Shown here piece after piece: positions 1 through 7,640 of a stretch of 64,000 nt of DNA (the first letter of the stretch is position 1; each line of letters starts with the position of its first letter). Position numbers and translations under genes: made by a program. The notes beneath the pieces were generated by a model. It searched no databases. It saw only the letters and a list, made by a program, of their open reading frames with translations, and was not told where the DNA came from. Source of the DNA: DSVZ01 sp037439785 (GTDB taxonomy: Bacteria; Verrucomicrobiota; Verrucomicrobiia; Limisphaerales; J093); contig JBBIVJ010000004.1 of the NCBI GenBank assembly GCA_037439785.1, positions 62,001 through 126,000 of the forward strand, in the 5' to 3' direction.

Positions 1-27
1 GTGGAAATGGCGGTTCATGTCGGCGGC

Positions 28-438
28 TCAGTTGACAGCTGCCGAATCGGGAAGGGGCGGCCGGCCGGGACTTTGCGCTGGCGGGGTCGGGAAAGGGGGC
101 GGACCCGCCGAAGCGGGCGGAGCTGAGGTGGGAGCCAAAGAGATTGCCGCGGAGCGCCGTGGCGGTTGGCCTTTGTGGCCAAACAACCGCCTCCGCAGGC
201 GATGCCACTTGCGCCGGGCCGAGTAGCGCAGGGCCGCCAGGGTGCGCCGGGCGCGGTGCTTGTGCACCATGCCCTTCGCCCGCCGCAGCCAGCGGCGGGC
301 CCAGATAAACTCGGTGGCCAGGATGGCCAGGCCCAGCGGGATGACCACAAAAGCCGGCCCCGGCAGCACCAGCAGCACGATGCCAAACAGCAGGAGCGTG
401 CCCCCGAGCACGATCACGATGATTTTTTTAATGGGCAT
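28..438 (-). CDS. PGPGW-type small transmembrane protein
   Basis: Predicted 136-residue inner-membrane protein. The N-terminus is a hydrophobic stretch followed by the LPGPAFVVIPLGLAILATEF segment (about residues 23-42). That segment is the signature of the putative transmembrane PGPGW family, whose biochemical role is unknown. After the membrane part comes a very basic segment rich in Arg/Lys (about 45-95), then a Pro/Ser/Ala-rich tail that looks disordered. I start at ATG 438; an in-frame GTG at 456 would add six residues. It lies 63 bp downstream of a lipoprotein gene on the same strand and may share its promoter. The family call rests on the motif; function is not inferable. Confidence 0.75.
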   Translation of the reverse strand: MPIKKIIVIVLGGTLLLFGIVLLVLPGPAFVVIPLGLAILATEFIWARRWLRRAKGMVHKHRARRTLAALRYSARRKWHRLRRRLFGHKGQPPRRSAAISLAPTSAPPASAGPPPFPTPPAQSPGRPPLPDSAAVN

Positions 439-501
439 GTTTTGGGGCTCAGGCACGGCCCGCGCCGGGACGGGGCAGGGCCACGTCGCGGCCGACGGGG
501 T

Positions 502-861
502 TCATGGGGCGGGCACGGCCCGCACCTGGCCGGTGGCAGGGTTGTAGTCGAACTTCATGCCGGCGGGCAGGCGCGGCAGGGCCGGCAGGTAACCTTCCTT
601 GACCAGTTCGTCGAGGGTCTTCGGATACCGGTCTTCGGCGGCCTGGAACTGGCGGATGGCCTGCTGGACCTGGACCAGCTCGACCACCTTGGCCGCCTGT
701 TTCCGGGCCCGGCCGATGGCGCCCACGTAATCCGCCGGAGCGGTGAGGGGGTTGCCGGAGGGGGCGTTGGTGGTGGCGACCGGCGCGGGTTGCGCGGGCT
801 TGCCGCCGCACCCTGCCAGCAGCCCCGCGGTCAGGCCGAGCAGGAGCAAAAACGTTTTCAT
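502..861 (-). CDS. small predicted lipoprotein
   Basis: A 119-residue exported protein. The N-terminus is a short lipoprotein signal, with a hydrophobic run followed by the lipobox LLAGC at residues 14-18, so Cys18 would be lipidated and the protein anchored to a membrane. A Pro/Ala/Thr linker follows, then a helical region (about 45-95) and a short C-terminal part with RYPKTLDELVKEGYLP. That last pattern resembles the mature part of pseudopilin/type II secretion G-like small proteins, although no prepilin N-terminus is present. No enzymatic motif is visible. A promoter at 868-895 places the transcription start at or next to the ATG. Specific function unknown. Confidence 0.7.
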   Translation of the reverse strand: MKTFLLLLGLTAGLLAGCGGKPAQPAPVATTNAPSGNPLTAPADYVGAIGRARKQAAKVVELVQVQQAIRQFQAAEDRYPKTLDELVKEGYLPALPRLPAGMKFDYNPATGQVRAVPAP

Positions 862-1200
862 GGCGACAAGTTAGTCCGCCGGGCGACAAAGCCAAGCTCG
901 GGCAAGCGGTGCCGTGGTTTGAGGGTTTTGCCAGATGAAGGCGCGAGGGCGAGCAGTGCGCGCCGGCTGCTGGAGCGCGGTGCCCGACCGGACCCGCGCG
1001 CTGGGAGGGCGTGTCTGCCTGCCGGACCCGCCCCGGAGCTGGAGGCACCTGCCTGGGAGACGCCGTCCGGACCAGGAGCCGGGCGGGAACGCTGCCGGCC
1101 CGGCTGCAGGCACGTTTCCAGCACGTCCCCCCGCCCAGCTCACGGATGGGTAGATGAAAAAACCATGATCTGATTCCGCTCTCGAAACAAAGTAAAATTC
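862..1200. other. intergenic region without a convincing gene
   Basis: This 339-bp stretch holds the promoter of the minus-strand lipoprotein gene at its left end. The open frames crossing it show no start, domain or composition that I would accept as a gene. Its last 50 bases are unusually A/T-rich for this window and lead into the broken RCC1/Ig gene. Confidence 0.5.
868..895 (-). promoter_or_regulatory. predicted leaderless promoter of the lipoprotein gene
   Basis: On the minus strand TTGGCT (890-895) and TAACTT (868-873) are separated by 16 bp. The -10 box ends 6 nt before ATG 861, so the transcript should begin at or beside the start codon. Confidence 0.6.
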
Positions 1201-1885
1201 ATGAAAACACCGGTGTTCTCTCCCCTTTTTCGATCTGCGATGCACCCGTGTTTTTGAGCCGGGTCACGTTGGGCCTCGTCGCGCTGGCCGGTCCGCTACT
1301 GGCCGCTGCCGGTTCGGTCGCCGGGCGCGTGGTCGGCTGGGGCTACAACGCGGCCGGCCAGTGCACGCCGCCGGAGCCGCTGGGGGCAGTGCGGGCCATT
1401 GCCGCTGCCAACCAGTACAGCCTGGCCATTATCGAGACGCTGCCACCCGTCCCGGTGGGCCAACCCACCAGCCGCCTGGTCAGCAGGGGGGAAACGATTA
1501 CCCTGGTCGCTTCGGGCAACGGCACGCCCCCGCTGACCTGGCAGTGGTACTTGAACGGTCAGCCCGTGCCCGGGGCACCGGTCCTGCCCTCACGCTCTCC
1601 AACATCCAGCTCGCCGACTGCGGCACGTACCAGGTCGAGTTGCGGAATCCTTACGGCGTCGCCCGCAGCGACATCGCCACCGTGGCCATCCGGGTGCTGG
1701 ACCTGCAAATGGTCGCCGGCCTCACGCTCGAGAATCCTCCCGGCACCGCCCTGCGTGTGGAGTGGTCCGACGACCTGCAAACCTGGCATCCGCTCACCAA
1801 CCTCGTGTTGCCCTATAGCCCGTACCGGTTCGTGGACTGGGAGGCGTCCCTCTCTCCCCGGCGGTTCTACCGCGTTCAGCCCTGA
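1201..1885 (+). pseudogene. frameshifted secreted RCC1-repeat/Ig-like protein
   Basis: Remnant or mis-sequenced gene of a secreted protein. The readable parts are, in order: a signal peptide (from GTG 1248), a single RCC1-type repeat (VVGWGYNAAGQC, near 1330), an Ig-like segment (LTWQWYLNG, near 1540) and, in another frame, the continuation TGPALTLSNIQLADCGTYQV (from 1577) through to a C-terminal module ending RRFYRVQP. One extra C after 1576 would restore a continuous Ig domain. An ATG at 1201 reads 18 codons and stops at TGA 1255. One extra T in the T5 run at 1251-1255 would join it to the signal peptide, so there may be two lesions. RCC1 proteins normally carry several repeats; only one remains, which also suggests internal loss. 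Confidence 0.65.
1206..1217. promoter_or_regulatory. 12-bp perfect palindrome
   Basis: AACACCGGTGTT is a perfect palindrome in the A/T-rich stretch ahead of the RCC1/Ig gene. It could be an operator half-site pair or chance; it also overlaps the possible upstream ATG at 1201. Confidence 0.2.
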
Positions 1886-2118
1886 CCCGCATACGTCAAA
1901 CCCGGCACCAAGCCGGCCCTGACGGGTACGCCGCTGGGTCACCGGCGGTGGACCTGCCTCATTCCCCAAGCCAGCCCACCGGAAGGCCTGCGTTACGGCC
2001 AACCCGGCATGGGAAATAAACTGACAAGTGCCCCCGGCCGGCGGGACCGGCGATTTCCGGCTTGCCAAATCTGCGTGCCGGCCGCGCCATGAGCGCGCAC
2101 CACATCGTCATTGCCACC

Positions 2119-2865
2119 ATGAAAACTCCCTGGTCCTCCCTGCTGATCCTGAGTCTGGCCACGGCGCTGCTCCGCGCGGGCGATGCCGCGGTTCCGCCGG
2201 GTTTCACCCCCCTGTTCAACGGCCGCGATTTCACCGGCTGGCGCGTGCCGGCCGGCGACAACGGCCACTGGCGGGTGGTGGACGGCGTGATTGACTACGA
2301 CGCCGAGAGCGAGGCGCCCGGCGACAAATCGCTCTGGAGCGAGCGCGAGTTTGGCGACTTCGAGTTGCGCGTGGACTGGCGCATCAAGGCCACGCCCTAC
2401 GTGAACCCGAACGTCCCCTACGTGCTGCCCGACGGCACCCACGCCCGCGACGTCACCGGCAAGGAGCATCGCTTTGCGCTGCCGGACTCGGACTCGGGCA
2501 TCTTCCTGCGCGGGGATGCCCGCTTCCAGGTCAACATCTGGTGCTGGCCCATCGGCTCCGGTGAAATGTACGGCGTGCGGACCAACCCCAAGACCTCCCC
2601 CGAGCTGCGCGCCACCGTCACCCCGCGCCACCAGGCCGACAAGCCGGTGGGCGAGTGGAACCGCTTCGAGATCACCGTACGCGGCAAGACCGTGACCGTG
2701 GTGCTCAACGGCGTGACCGTGATCCCCGGCGCCACCATCCCGGACCTGCCACCCCGGGGGCGGATTGCCTTGCAGCATCACGGGGGCAAAGACCGCCAGG
2801 GCCGCTGGAACAGCCCGCCCAGCCTGCTGCAGTTCCGCAACCTCTACATCCGCGAGCTGAACTGA
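2119..2865 (+). CDS. secreted DUF1080 (3-keto-disaccharide hydrolase-like) protein
   Basis: A 248-residue exported protein of the DUF1080 family. This concanavalin-like jelly-roll domain is abundant in Verrucomicrobia and Planctomycetes, and some members hydrolyse 3-keto-glycosides. The chosen ATG starts a clean signal peptide (MKTPWSSLLILSLATALLRA). A codon at 2062 could extend the frame but would bury that signal. The family signature PPGFTPLFNGRDFTGW follows immediately after the signal. Further family features are the FELRVDWRIK strand, the DSGIFLRGD motif near the middle, and the final strand region GRIALQHHGG. Neighbours are unrelated transcription units. The precise substrate cannot be read from the sequence. 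Confidence 0.85.
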   Translation: MKTPWSSLLILSLATALLRAGDAAVPPGFTPLFNGRDFTGWRVPAGDNGHWRVVDGVIDYDAESEAPGDKSLWSEREFGDFELRVDWRIKATPYVNPNVPYVLPDGTHARDVTGKEHRFALPDSDSGIFLRGDARFQVNIWCWPIGSGEMYGVRTNPKTSPELRATVTPRHQADKPVGEWNRFEITVRGKTVTVVLNGVTVIPGATIPDLPPRGRIALQHHGGKDRQGRWNSPPSLLQFRNLYIRELN

Positions 2866-2867
2866 GG

Positions 2868-3854
2868 TCAGGGCCCGGAGGCCTCCGCCGCGGCCTTTTC
2901 CTTGTGGTCCAGTCCGCGGGCGACCCGCGCCTTGAGGTCGGCCAGGCCGGGGTGTTTCACCGACTCCAGACACCGGCGGGCCAGGTCGAAGCGGCCGTAC
3001 ATGCCGGCCAGCCGGGCCTTGTGCAGGGCCACGCCCTCGCGGTCGAGGTCGTCCCGGGCCAGGGCGGCGGCCTCGTCCCAGGCGGCGAAAGCTTCCTGCA
3101 TCAGGGCCTCGGCCTGGGCGCGGGAGGCGGCGTTGGTGGCGGGGGGTACTTCCAGCAGGTAGTAGATTTGCGCCAGGTCGGTGGCGAGCTTGAAGTCGCT
3201 GGGACGCAGCTTGCGGGCGTCCCGGTACAGTTCGAGGGCCTTGCGGAGCACGGCCTGGTCGTCCGGCAACTGGTAAATCTCGCGGGCATCGGCCCGGAAG
3301 ACCGCAACCGCGGTGGCGAGGTTGATGCGGTAGAGCGGCTCGCGGGGGGCCAGTTCAACGGCCCTGGCGAAGTAGCGGATGCATTGGTCGGCCGGGCCGA
3401 AGTGGCTGAAGTGGTCGGCCAGGTTGTTCCAGGGCACCGGGTTGGTGGGGTCCCGCTCGCGCGCCCGTTCCATCTGGGCCACGGATTCATCGTACCGGCC
3501 CAGGTCCCCGAGCAGGCTGGCGTAGGCCAGGCGCGCCCGGGTGTGGCCGGGCTGTCGGCGCAGGAAATCCTCGTAGCCGGCGAGCACCGGCTCGAAGCGC
3601 TGGAGGATGCGCGCGCGCAGCGTCAGGGCGGCGGGGGAACCGGGCTTGGTATCGGCTTCCTGGATCCACGCATCCACTTCGGCCTGGGCCTCGTCGTCCG
3701 CGGCCAGCAGCCGCTGATACTCCTGCTCGACGGGGTCGGCGGGGTTCACCACCGGCACAGTGAGGCCGGTGGTGCGGGCCACCACGTTGCTGGCGGCCAG
3801 GACGTGGTTGGTGCTCCAGAGGGAGGTCAACAAACCCAACAGCAGTTCGTGCAC
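2868..3854 (-). CDS. secreted TPR-repeat protein
   Basis: A 328-residue protein with a short hydrophobic N-terminus (MHELLLGLLTSLWSTNHVLA) that fits a signal peptide or signal anchor. It is followed by a helical region with several tetratricopeptide-like repeats, best seen at PGHTRARLAYASLLGDLGRY, NPVPWNNLADHFSHFGPADQ and EPLYRINLATAVAVF (about residues 110-210). TPR domains mediate protein contacts; no catalytic motif is present. The start is GTG, chosen because a promoter at 3861-3889 puts the transcription start on it. The gene is convergent with the DUF1080 gene, leaving only 2 bp between the stops. Partner unknown. Confidence 0.75.
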   Translation of the reverse strand: MHELLLGLLTSLWSTNHVLAASNVVARTTGLTVPVVNPADPVEQEYQRLLAADDEAQAEVDAWIQEADTKPGSPAALTLRARILQRFEPVLAGYEDFLRRQPGHTRARLAYASLLGDLGRYDESVAQMERARERDPTNPVPWNNLADHFSHFGPADQCIRYFARAVELAPREPLYRINLATAVAVFRADAREIYQLPDDQAVLRKALELYRDARKLRPSDFKLATDLAQIYYLLEVPPATNAASRAQAEALMQEAFAAWDEAAALARDDLDREGVALHKARLAGMYGRFDLARRCLESVKHPGLADLKARVARGLDHKEKAAAEASGP

Positions 3855-3860
3855 GGCTCC

Positions 3861-3889
3861 AGCCTACTTCCCCCGCCGGCCGGGCACAA
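3861..3889 (-). promoter_or_regulatory. predicted leaderless promoter of the TPR gene
   Basis: Minus-strand TTGTGC (3884-3889), 17-bp spacer, TAGGCT (3861-3866), then 6 nt to the GTG start at 3854. It supports GTG as the true start. Confidence 0.65.
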
Positions 3890-3933
3890 ATCCAACCGCC
3901 CGCCGCGCCGCCGCGGCGGGGTCGGCTGCCTCC

Positions 3934-3961
3934 TTGCCAGCCGCGCGGGGGCGGATAGTTT
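3934..3961 (+). promoter_or_regulatory. predicted leaderless promoter of the small orphan/menG operon
   Basis: TTGCCA (3934-3939), 16-bp spacer, TAGTTT (3956-3961), then 7 nt to ATG 3969. Confidence 0.6.
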
Positions 3962-3968
3962 TGGCGGC

Positions 3969-4199
3969 ATGGACGTCAAGACGCTGCAGGAAGCCCTGAC
4001 TCACGCGCCCTTCCGGCCGTTCCACATCCATGCCGACGGCCGGGTGGTCCGCGTGCAGCATCCCGAGCAGGTGTTCATCACGCCGGACAAGTCCACCGTG
4101 ATCGTGGCCGGGCGAGAGGGGAGCCTGGCCATTCTGGACCCGGAGCACATCAGCAGCCTGAGCCTCACCTCCAAACGCGGCGGCAGGGCGGCGGCGTGA
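3969..4199 (+). CDS. small conserved hypothetical protein
   Basis: A 76-residue soluble protein beginning MDVKTLQEALTHAPFRPFHI. The layout is a PFRPF motif, a 'DGRVVRV.HPEQV' strand, a 'ITPDKSTVIVAG' strand and an 'LAILDPEHISSLSL' end. I have seen this layout in short bacterial hypothetical proteins of unknown role, often annotated only as DUF or hypothetical. The Arg/Ala-rich last ten residues look like an appended tail. Its TGA overlaps the GTG start of menG in GTGA (4196-4199), so the two are probably translationally coupled. A promoter sits 7 nt upstream of its ATG. No function is assigned. Confidence 0.7.
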   Translation: MDVKTLQEALTHAPFRPFHIHADGRVVRVQHPEQVFITPDKSTVIVAGREGSLAILDPEHISSLSLTSKRGGRAAA

Positions 4200-4993
4200 A
4201 GTCCTCCGAAGCCGGGCCCGCGGGCGGACCGCCCTCCCCCGACTCATGCCCGCCTGAAACGGGCTCCGCTGCGGGCGGGGGGATCCATCCGTTTTATGTG
4301 CCGGGGGCGCAGCGGGCGGGCAAGGTCCGGGAACTGTTCGGCCTCATCGCGCGCCGCTACGACCTCCTGAACGATCTGCAAAGTCTCGGTCTGCATCGGC
4401 GCTGGAAACGCCGCCTGGTCCGGCTGGTCCGGGTGGGACCCGGCCAGCGGGCCCTGGACGTGTGCTGCGGGACCGGCGATGTGACGCTGGCCCTGGCGCG
4501 GACGGGGGCCGAGGTGACCGGCGTGGATTTCAGCCCGGAAATGCTCGCCGTGGCCCGGCGGCGCGCCGCCCGGGCGGAGGTGGCGGTGCGGTTGGTAAGG
4601 GGCGACGCCCTGGCGTTGCCTTTCCCGGAGACGAGTTTCGATGCCGTGACCTGCAGCTATGGACTGCGGAACCTGGCCGACTTCGCGGCCGGGGTGGCGG
4701 AGCTGGCGCGGGTCTTGCGGCCCGATGGCCGGTTGGGGCTGCTGGATTTTGGCAGGCCGACCCGGCCGGTCTGGCGGAGGTTGTACCTGGCTTACCTGCG
4801 CCGGGCCGTGCCGCTGTTTGGCTGGCTGTTTGCCGGGCGGGCCGATGCCTACGCCTACATCCTCGAGTCGCTCCGGCATTACCCGGATGCAGCGGGCGTG
4901 GCCGATTTGTTGCGCGCCGCCGGTCTGGGCCGCGTGCAGGTGGTCAACGTGCTGGGAGGCGCCATGACCCTCCACGTGGCCGAGAAAGATTGA
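4196..4993 (+). CDS. menG: demethylmenaquinone methyltransferase (UbiE/MenG family)
   Basis: Class I SAM-dependent methyltransferase of about 265 residues that catalyses the last C-methylation in menaquinone (or ubiquinone) synthesis. SAM-binding motif I is ALDVCCGTGD (87-96), with the acidic post-motif GVDFSPEML. Family signature strings are FGLIARRYDLLND (48-60), SYGLRNLADF and the C-terminal 'LGGAMTLHVAEK'. The N-terminal 30 residues are Pro/Gly/Ser-rich and not part of the domain, so the true start could be slightly internal. GTG 4196 is favoured because it overlaps the upstream stop. Menaquinone is assumed because this lineage normally uses it; the substrate is not visible in the sequence. 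Confidence 0.88.
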   Translation: MKSSEAGPAGGPPSPDSCPPETGSAAGGGIHPFYVPGAQRAGKVRELFGLIARRYDLLNDLQSLGLHRRWKRRLVRLVRVGPGQRALDVCCGTGDVTLALARTGAEVTGVDFSPEMLAVARRRAARAEVAVRLVRGDALALPFPETSFDAVTCSYGLRNLADFAAGVAELARVLRPDGRLGLLDFGRPTRPVWRRLYLAYLRRAVPLFGWLFAGRADAYAYILESLRHYPDAAGVADLLRAAGLGRVQVVNVLGGAMTLHVAEKD

Positions 4994-5039
4994 GACGCGC
5001 GCGGCGGGACCGGCCTCACGCTGCCCGGGGGCAGCCGGC

Positions 5040-5708
5040 CTACAACTTCACGTCCTCCGGCCGGACTTCGAGGCATTCATCGTGGTCTTCCCAGACCAGG
5101 ATCGGATAAACCTCCAGCAGCTTGGGCATGATCTGATGCGCGGCGAAGGCGAGCAGGGTCTCGGCCTTGGTGGCGGCGGCGTCCAGTTCGCGGTCGTAGT
5201 CGCCGCAGCGTTTCTGCTGCTTTTCGTCCCAGTGCGCCACGCCGTGGAGGGGGGCGTATTCCTCGGCCCAACTGCGGATGAGGGGGTGGAGCTCCTCGGG
5301 GATGTCCTCAAAGGCCACGGCGGTGCCGTTGCAATGCAGGCAGACCAGGCCGTTGTCGAGCACGTCGCGGGTGAACAGCGGCACCAGGGGGGCGCGGCAG
5401 CAGGCGGCCTCGGGATAGGCGGCGGGCACGGTGGCCAGCCGCTGCAGCCAGACCTGGCGGTCATGGGCCACCTGGCCGGCCAGCCGGTAGGCGGCGACCA
5501 GGGGGTGGGACATGCGCCAGCCCTTGCCCTGCAACTGGCCCAGCGTCTGGGCCAGCCAGCGGGCCAGGGTCAGGTCGTCGAAGTTGCGAAAGACCTCGCT
5601 GTACTCGCGCCAGAGTTCATCCAGCGGGTTTTCCGGATCATGCGCCACGCGCGCGAAGTTAGGCGGGTTAGCCGGCCTGAGAAGCCGAAACTTCACGCCG
5701 GCCGCCAC
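5040..5708 (-). CDS. uncharacterised Cys-containing soluble protein
   Basis: A 222-residue protein without a signal peptide or membrane segment, not recognised. It is rich in aromatic and acidic residues. Cys103-Cys104 and a C-L-H-C pair at 123-126 could together form a small metal site, and Cys168 lies further on. The GTG start lies inside the end of the oxidoreductase gene (16-bp overlap), so the two are probably co-transcribed and coupled. An internal Met at residue 66 is an alternative start but would discard a well-formed N-terminal region (FRLLRPANPPNFARVAHDPE). It could be a zinc-ribbon-like accessory protein; this is a guess. Confidence 0.6.
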   Translation of the reverse strand: MAAGVKFRLLRPANPPNFARVAHDPENPLDELWREYSEVFRNFDDLTLARWLAQTLGQLQGKGWRMSHPLVAAYRLAGQVAHDRQVWLQRLATVPAAYPEAACCRAPLVPLFTRDVLDNGLVCLHCNGTAVAFEDIPEELHPLIRSWAEEYAPLHGVAHWDEKQQKRCGDYDRELDAAATKAETLLAFAAHQIMPKLLEVYPILVWEDHDECLEVRPEDVKL

Positions 5709-6787
5709 AGGTCAATCGGCTTGGCCGCGTCGGTCGGGAAGGGCAGGGGAACCTTCCGCCCGGTGCGGGCGGATTCGTAGGCGGCGAAGATCACCTCCAG
5801 CACCCCCCGGCCATCCTCGCCGGTCACCCGCGGCGGGCGGTCGTGCTGCACGCAGTCCACAAAATGCGCCAGCTCCTGCGGGAAGCCGTAGTTCCAGGCC
5901 TCCTCGTAGATGGTGAAGGACCAGCCGCGGGTCGAGCCGGCCTTTTCCACGGCGTAATCGTAGCCCTCCAGGCTGTAGGTTTCGATGGCGTTGCCGTGGA
6001 GCAGGTCGGCGTAGGCCACGCCCTTGGAGCCGTGGACCTCGGCCCGGTCGTCCATGCCGCCGAGCTTGGTCCAACTTTCCTCGGCCAGGGCCACGGTGCC
6101 GTCCTCGAACTCCAGGATCAGCAGGGCGTTGTCGTCGCCGCGGGTCTTGTCGCCATGCACCAGGGTGCTCATCTGGGCGTACACGGAGGTGATGCGGGCG
6201 CCGTTGAGCAGCCAGCGGAAGAACTGGATGGCGTGGCATCCCATGTCCATCGTCACCCCGCCGCCGGAATGCTCGACGTCCCAGAAATGCGCCGCGTGGG
6301 GGCCGTCGTGTTTCTCGGACTGCTTGAGCAGGGTGGGGCGGCCCAGGGCGCCGCTGTCCAGGAGCTGTTTGAGGCGGACGTATTTGGGGGCGAAGCACAG
6401 TTCCTCGGCGTACATGAGCTTCACGCCCGCGGCCCGGGCGGCGGCGATCATGCGGTCGGCCTCGGCCAGGTTCAGGCACAGCGGCTTTTCCATGACGATG
6501 TGCTTGCCGGCGGCGGCGGCCTCGACGGCAATGGGGGCATGGAGGTGGTTGGGCACGCCCACCACCACCAGATCCACCTCCGGCAGGGCGAGCAGCTCGC
6601 GGTGGTCGGTGAAGTGCCGGGCAATGCCAAAGCGGCGCGCCAACGCCTCGGCATGCCCCGGGGTGGGCGAGGCCACGGCCACCAGCTCGGCGGCGGCGCA
6701 ACGTTGGAGGGATTCGGCATGGATGCTTGAGATGAACCGGGAGCCGATGAGGCCCACGCGAACGGGTGAACGGGAAGGTTTCGGCAT
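5693..6787 (-). CDS. Gfo/Idh/MocA family NAD(P)-dependent oxidoreductase
   Basis: A 364-residue cytoplasmic dehydrogenase/dehydratase-like enzyme acting on sugars or cyclitols. The N-terminal Rossmann fold begins VRVGLIGSRFISSIHAESL (residues 9-27). The usual GxGxxG is degenerate (GLIGSRF), which is tolerated in the family. The conserved EKPL motif with catalytic Lys is at about 99-102 (KHIVMEKPLCLNL). The C-terminal alpha/beta domain has GGGVTMDMGCHAIQFFRWL, where the D..H pair is the usual substrate-site motif. No Tat signal is present, unlike the paralogue at 20159. A -10-like TAGCCT lies 8 nt upstream of ATG. Substrate unknown. Confidence 0.88.
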   Translation of the reverse strand: MPKPSRSPVRVGLIGSRFISSIHAESLQRCAAAELVAVASPTPGHAEALARRFGIARHFTDHRELLALPEVDLVVVGVPNHLHAPIAVEAAAAGKHIVMEKPLCLNLAEADRMIAAARAAGVKLMYAEELCFAPKYVRLKQLLDSGALGRPTLLKQSEKHDGPHAAHFWDVEHSGGGVTMDMGCHAIQFFRWLLNGARITSVYAQMSTLVHGDKTRGDDNALLILEFEDGTVALAEESWTKLGGMDDRAEVHGSKGVAYADLLHGNAIETYSLEGYDYAVEKAGSTRGWSFTIYEEAWNYGFPQELAHFVDCVQHDRPPRVTGEDGRGVLEVIFAAYESARTGRKVPLPFPTDAAKPIDLWRPA

Positions 6788-6895
6788 GGCCCCGCAGGCT
6801 AAGGCCTGACGGGCCGGGCGAAAAGCCGGAAACCACCCGGGTCAGAGCGGCACGGCCCCACCGTTCAGGGAAGGCGAAACGCGCAGCTCCCGAAT

Positions 6896-6924
6896 AAAAA
6901 CGCCGTCCGGGCGACCGGACGGCG
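6896..6924 (-). terminator. rho-independent terminator of the peroxiredoxin gene
   Basis: A perfect 9-bp stem (6902-6910 with 6915-6923) with a 4-nt loop is followed on the minus strand by a U tract (A5 at 6896-6900). It lies 35 nt downstream of the peroxiredoxin stop. Confidence 0.85.
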
Positions 6925-6958
6925 GTGAGCGGGAAGGGGACTTTCGCCCGGGGGCGGC

Positions 6959-7438
6959 TCAGGCGAGCCTGGCCAGCACGGCCTTGATGGCCTCGAAGTT
7001 GGGCAGCTCCTTCGGCGTGGGGGTCTGTTCGCTGTATTGGATGATCCCCTGCTTGTCCACCACCAAGGCCGCGCGGGCCGACACCGAGCCGAGGCCCAAC
7101 AAATCCGGCAGCAGCACGCCGTAGGCGGCGGCGGTGGTCTTGTTCAGGTCGCTGGCCAGCTTGACAGTGATCTTCTCCCTGGCCGCCCAGGCCTCCTGGG
7201 CAAAGGGGCTGTCCACGCTGATGCCGATGACGTCGGCATTCAGGCTCTGGTAGGCGTTGAGGCCGCTGGAGATGGCGCACATCTCCTGGGTGCAGACCCC
7301 GGTGAAGGCCAGGGGAAAGAACAGCAGCACGGTGTTCTTCTGGCCGAAGTTGTCGCGCAGGCGGAGGTCCGCCAGGCCGGCTGCGGTCTTGGTTTTCAGG
7401 CAGAAGTCCGGGGCGGGAGAACCAACGGGGAGGGGCAT
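6959..7438 (-). CDS. peroxiredoxin (AhpC/TSA, redoxin family)
   Basis: A 159-residue thiol peroxidase that reduces hydrogen peroxide or organic hydroperoxides in the cytoplasm. The thioredoxin fold begins PVGSPAPDFCLK. The active-site signature PLAFTGVCT contains the peroxidatic Cys49. Cys54 lies one helical turn on, a spacing that could suit a resolving Cys but is not the classical 2-Cys arrangement. A conserved Arg follows in SVSARAALVVDKQG. ATG 7438 gives the normal N-terminus; an upstream GTG at 7504 adds 22 Pro/Ala-rich residues and would sit almost on the -10 box. It has its own promoter and a strong terminator, so it is monocistronic, and it is divergent from the nuclease gene. Confidence 0.88.
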   Translation of the reverse strand: MPLPVGSPAPDFCLKTKTAAGLADLRLRDNFGQKNTVLLFFPLAFTGVCTQEMCAISSGLNAYQSLNADVIGISVDSPFAQEAWAAREKITVKLASDLNKTTAAAYGVLLPDLLGLGSVSARAALVVDKQGIIQYSEQTPTPKELPNFEAIKAVLARLA

Positions 7439-7505
7439 GATGACTGGGTCTGAGTTGATGATTTCAGGTTGATGTTTTGGCGGGGCCGGGGCCGCCGCCG
7501 CCACA

Positions 7506-7533
7506 GGTATAGCCCGCGGGCCGTGCCTGTCAA
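7506..7533 (-). promoter_or_regulatory. strong sigma-70-like promoter of the peroxiredoxin gene
   Basis: Minus-strand consensus TTGACA (7528-7533), 16-bp spacer, TATACC (7506-7511). Transcription should begin near 7499, giving a leader of about 60 nt before ATG 7438 with no visible Shine-Dalgarno. Confidence 0.7.
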
Positions 7534-7605
7534 ACCGCCGGCGGGGCGGCAGCGGGGTGCGGGGGGGGACCCGCGGCCGGCCCGCGCCCGGGCGGGCGAG
7601 CGCGC

Positions 7606-7634
7606 TTGTTTTTCCGCCGACCGGCTCCTAGATT
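7606..7634 (+). promoter_or_regulatory. predicted leaderless promoter of the nuclease/holA operon
   Basis: TTGTTT (7606-7611), 17-bp spacer, TAGATT (7629-7634), then 6 nt to ATG 7641. Confidence 0.65.
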
Positions 7635-7640
7635 GGGCTC

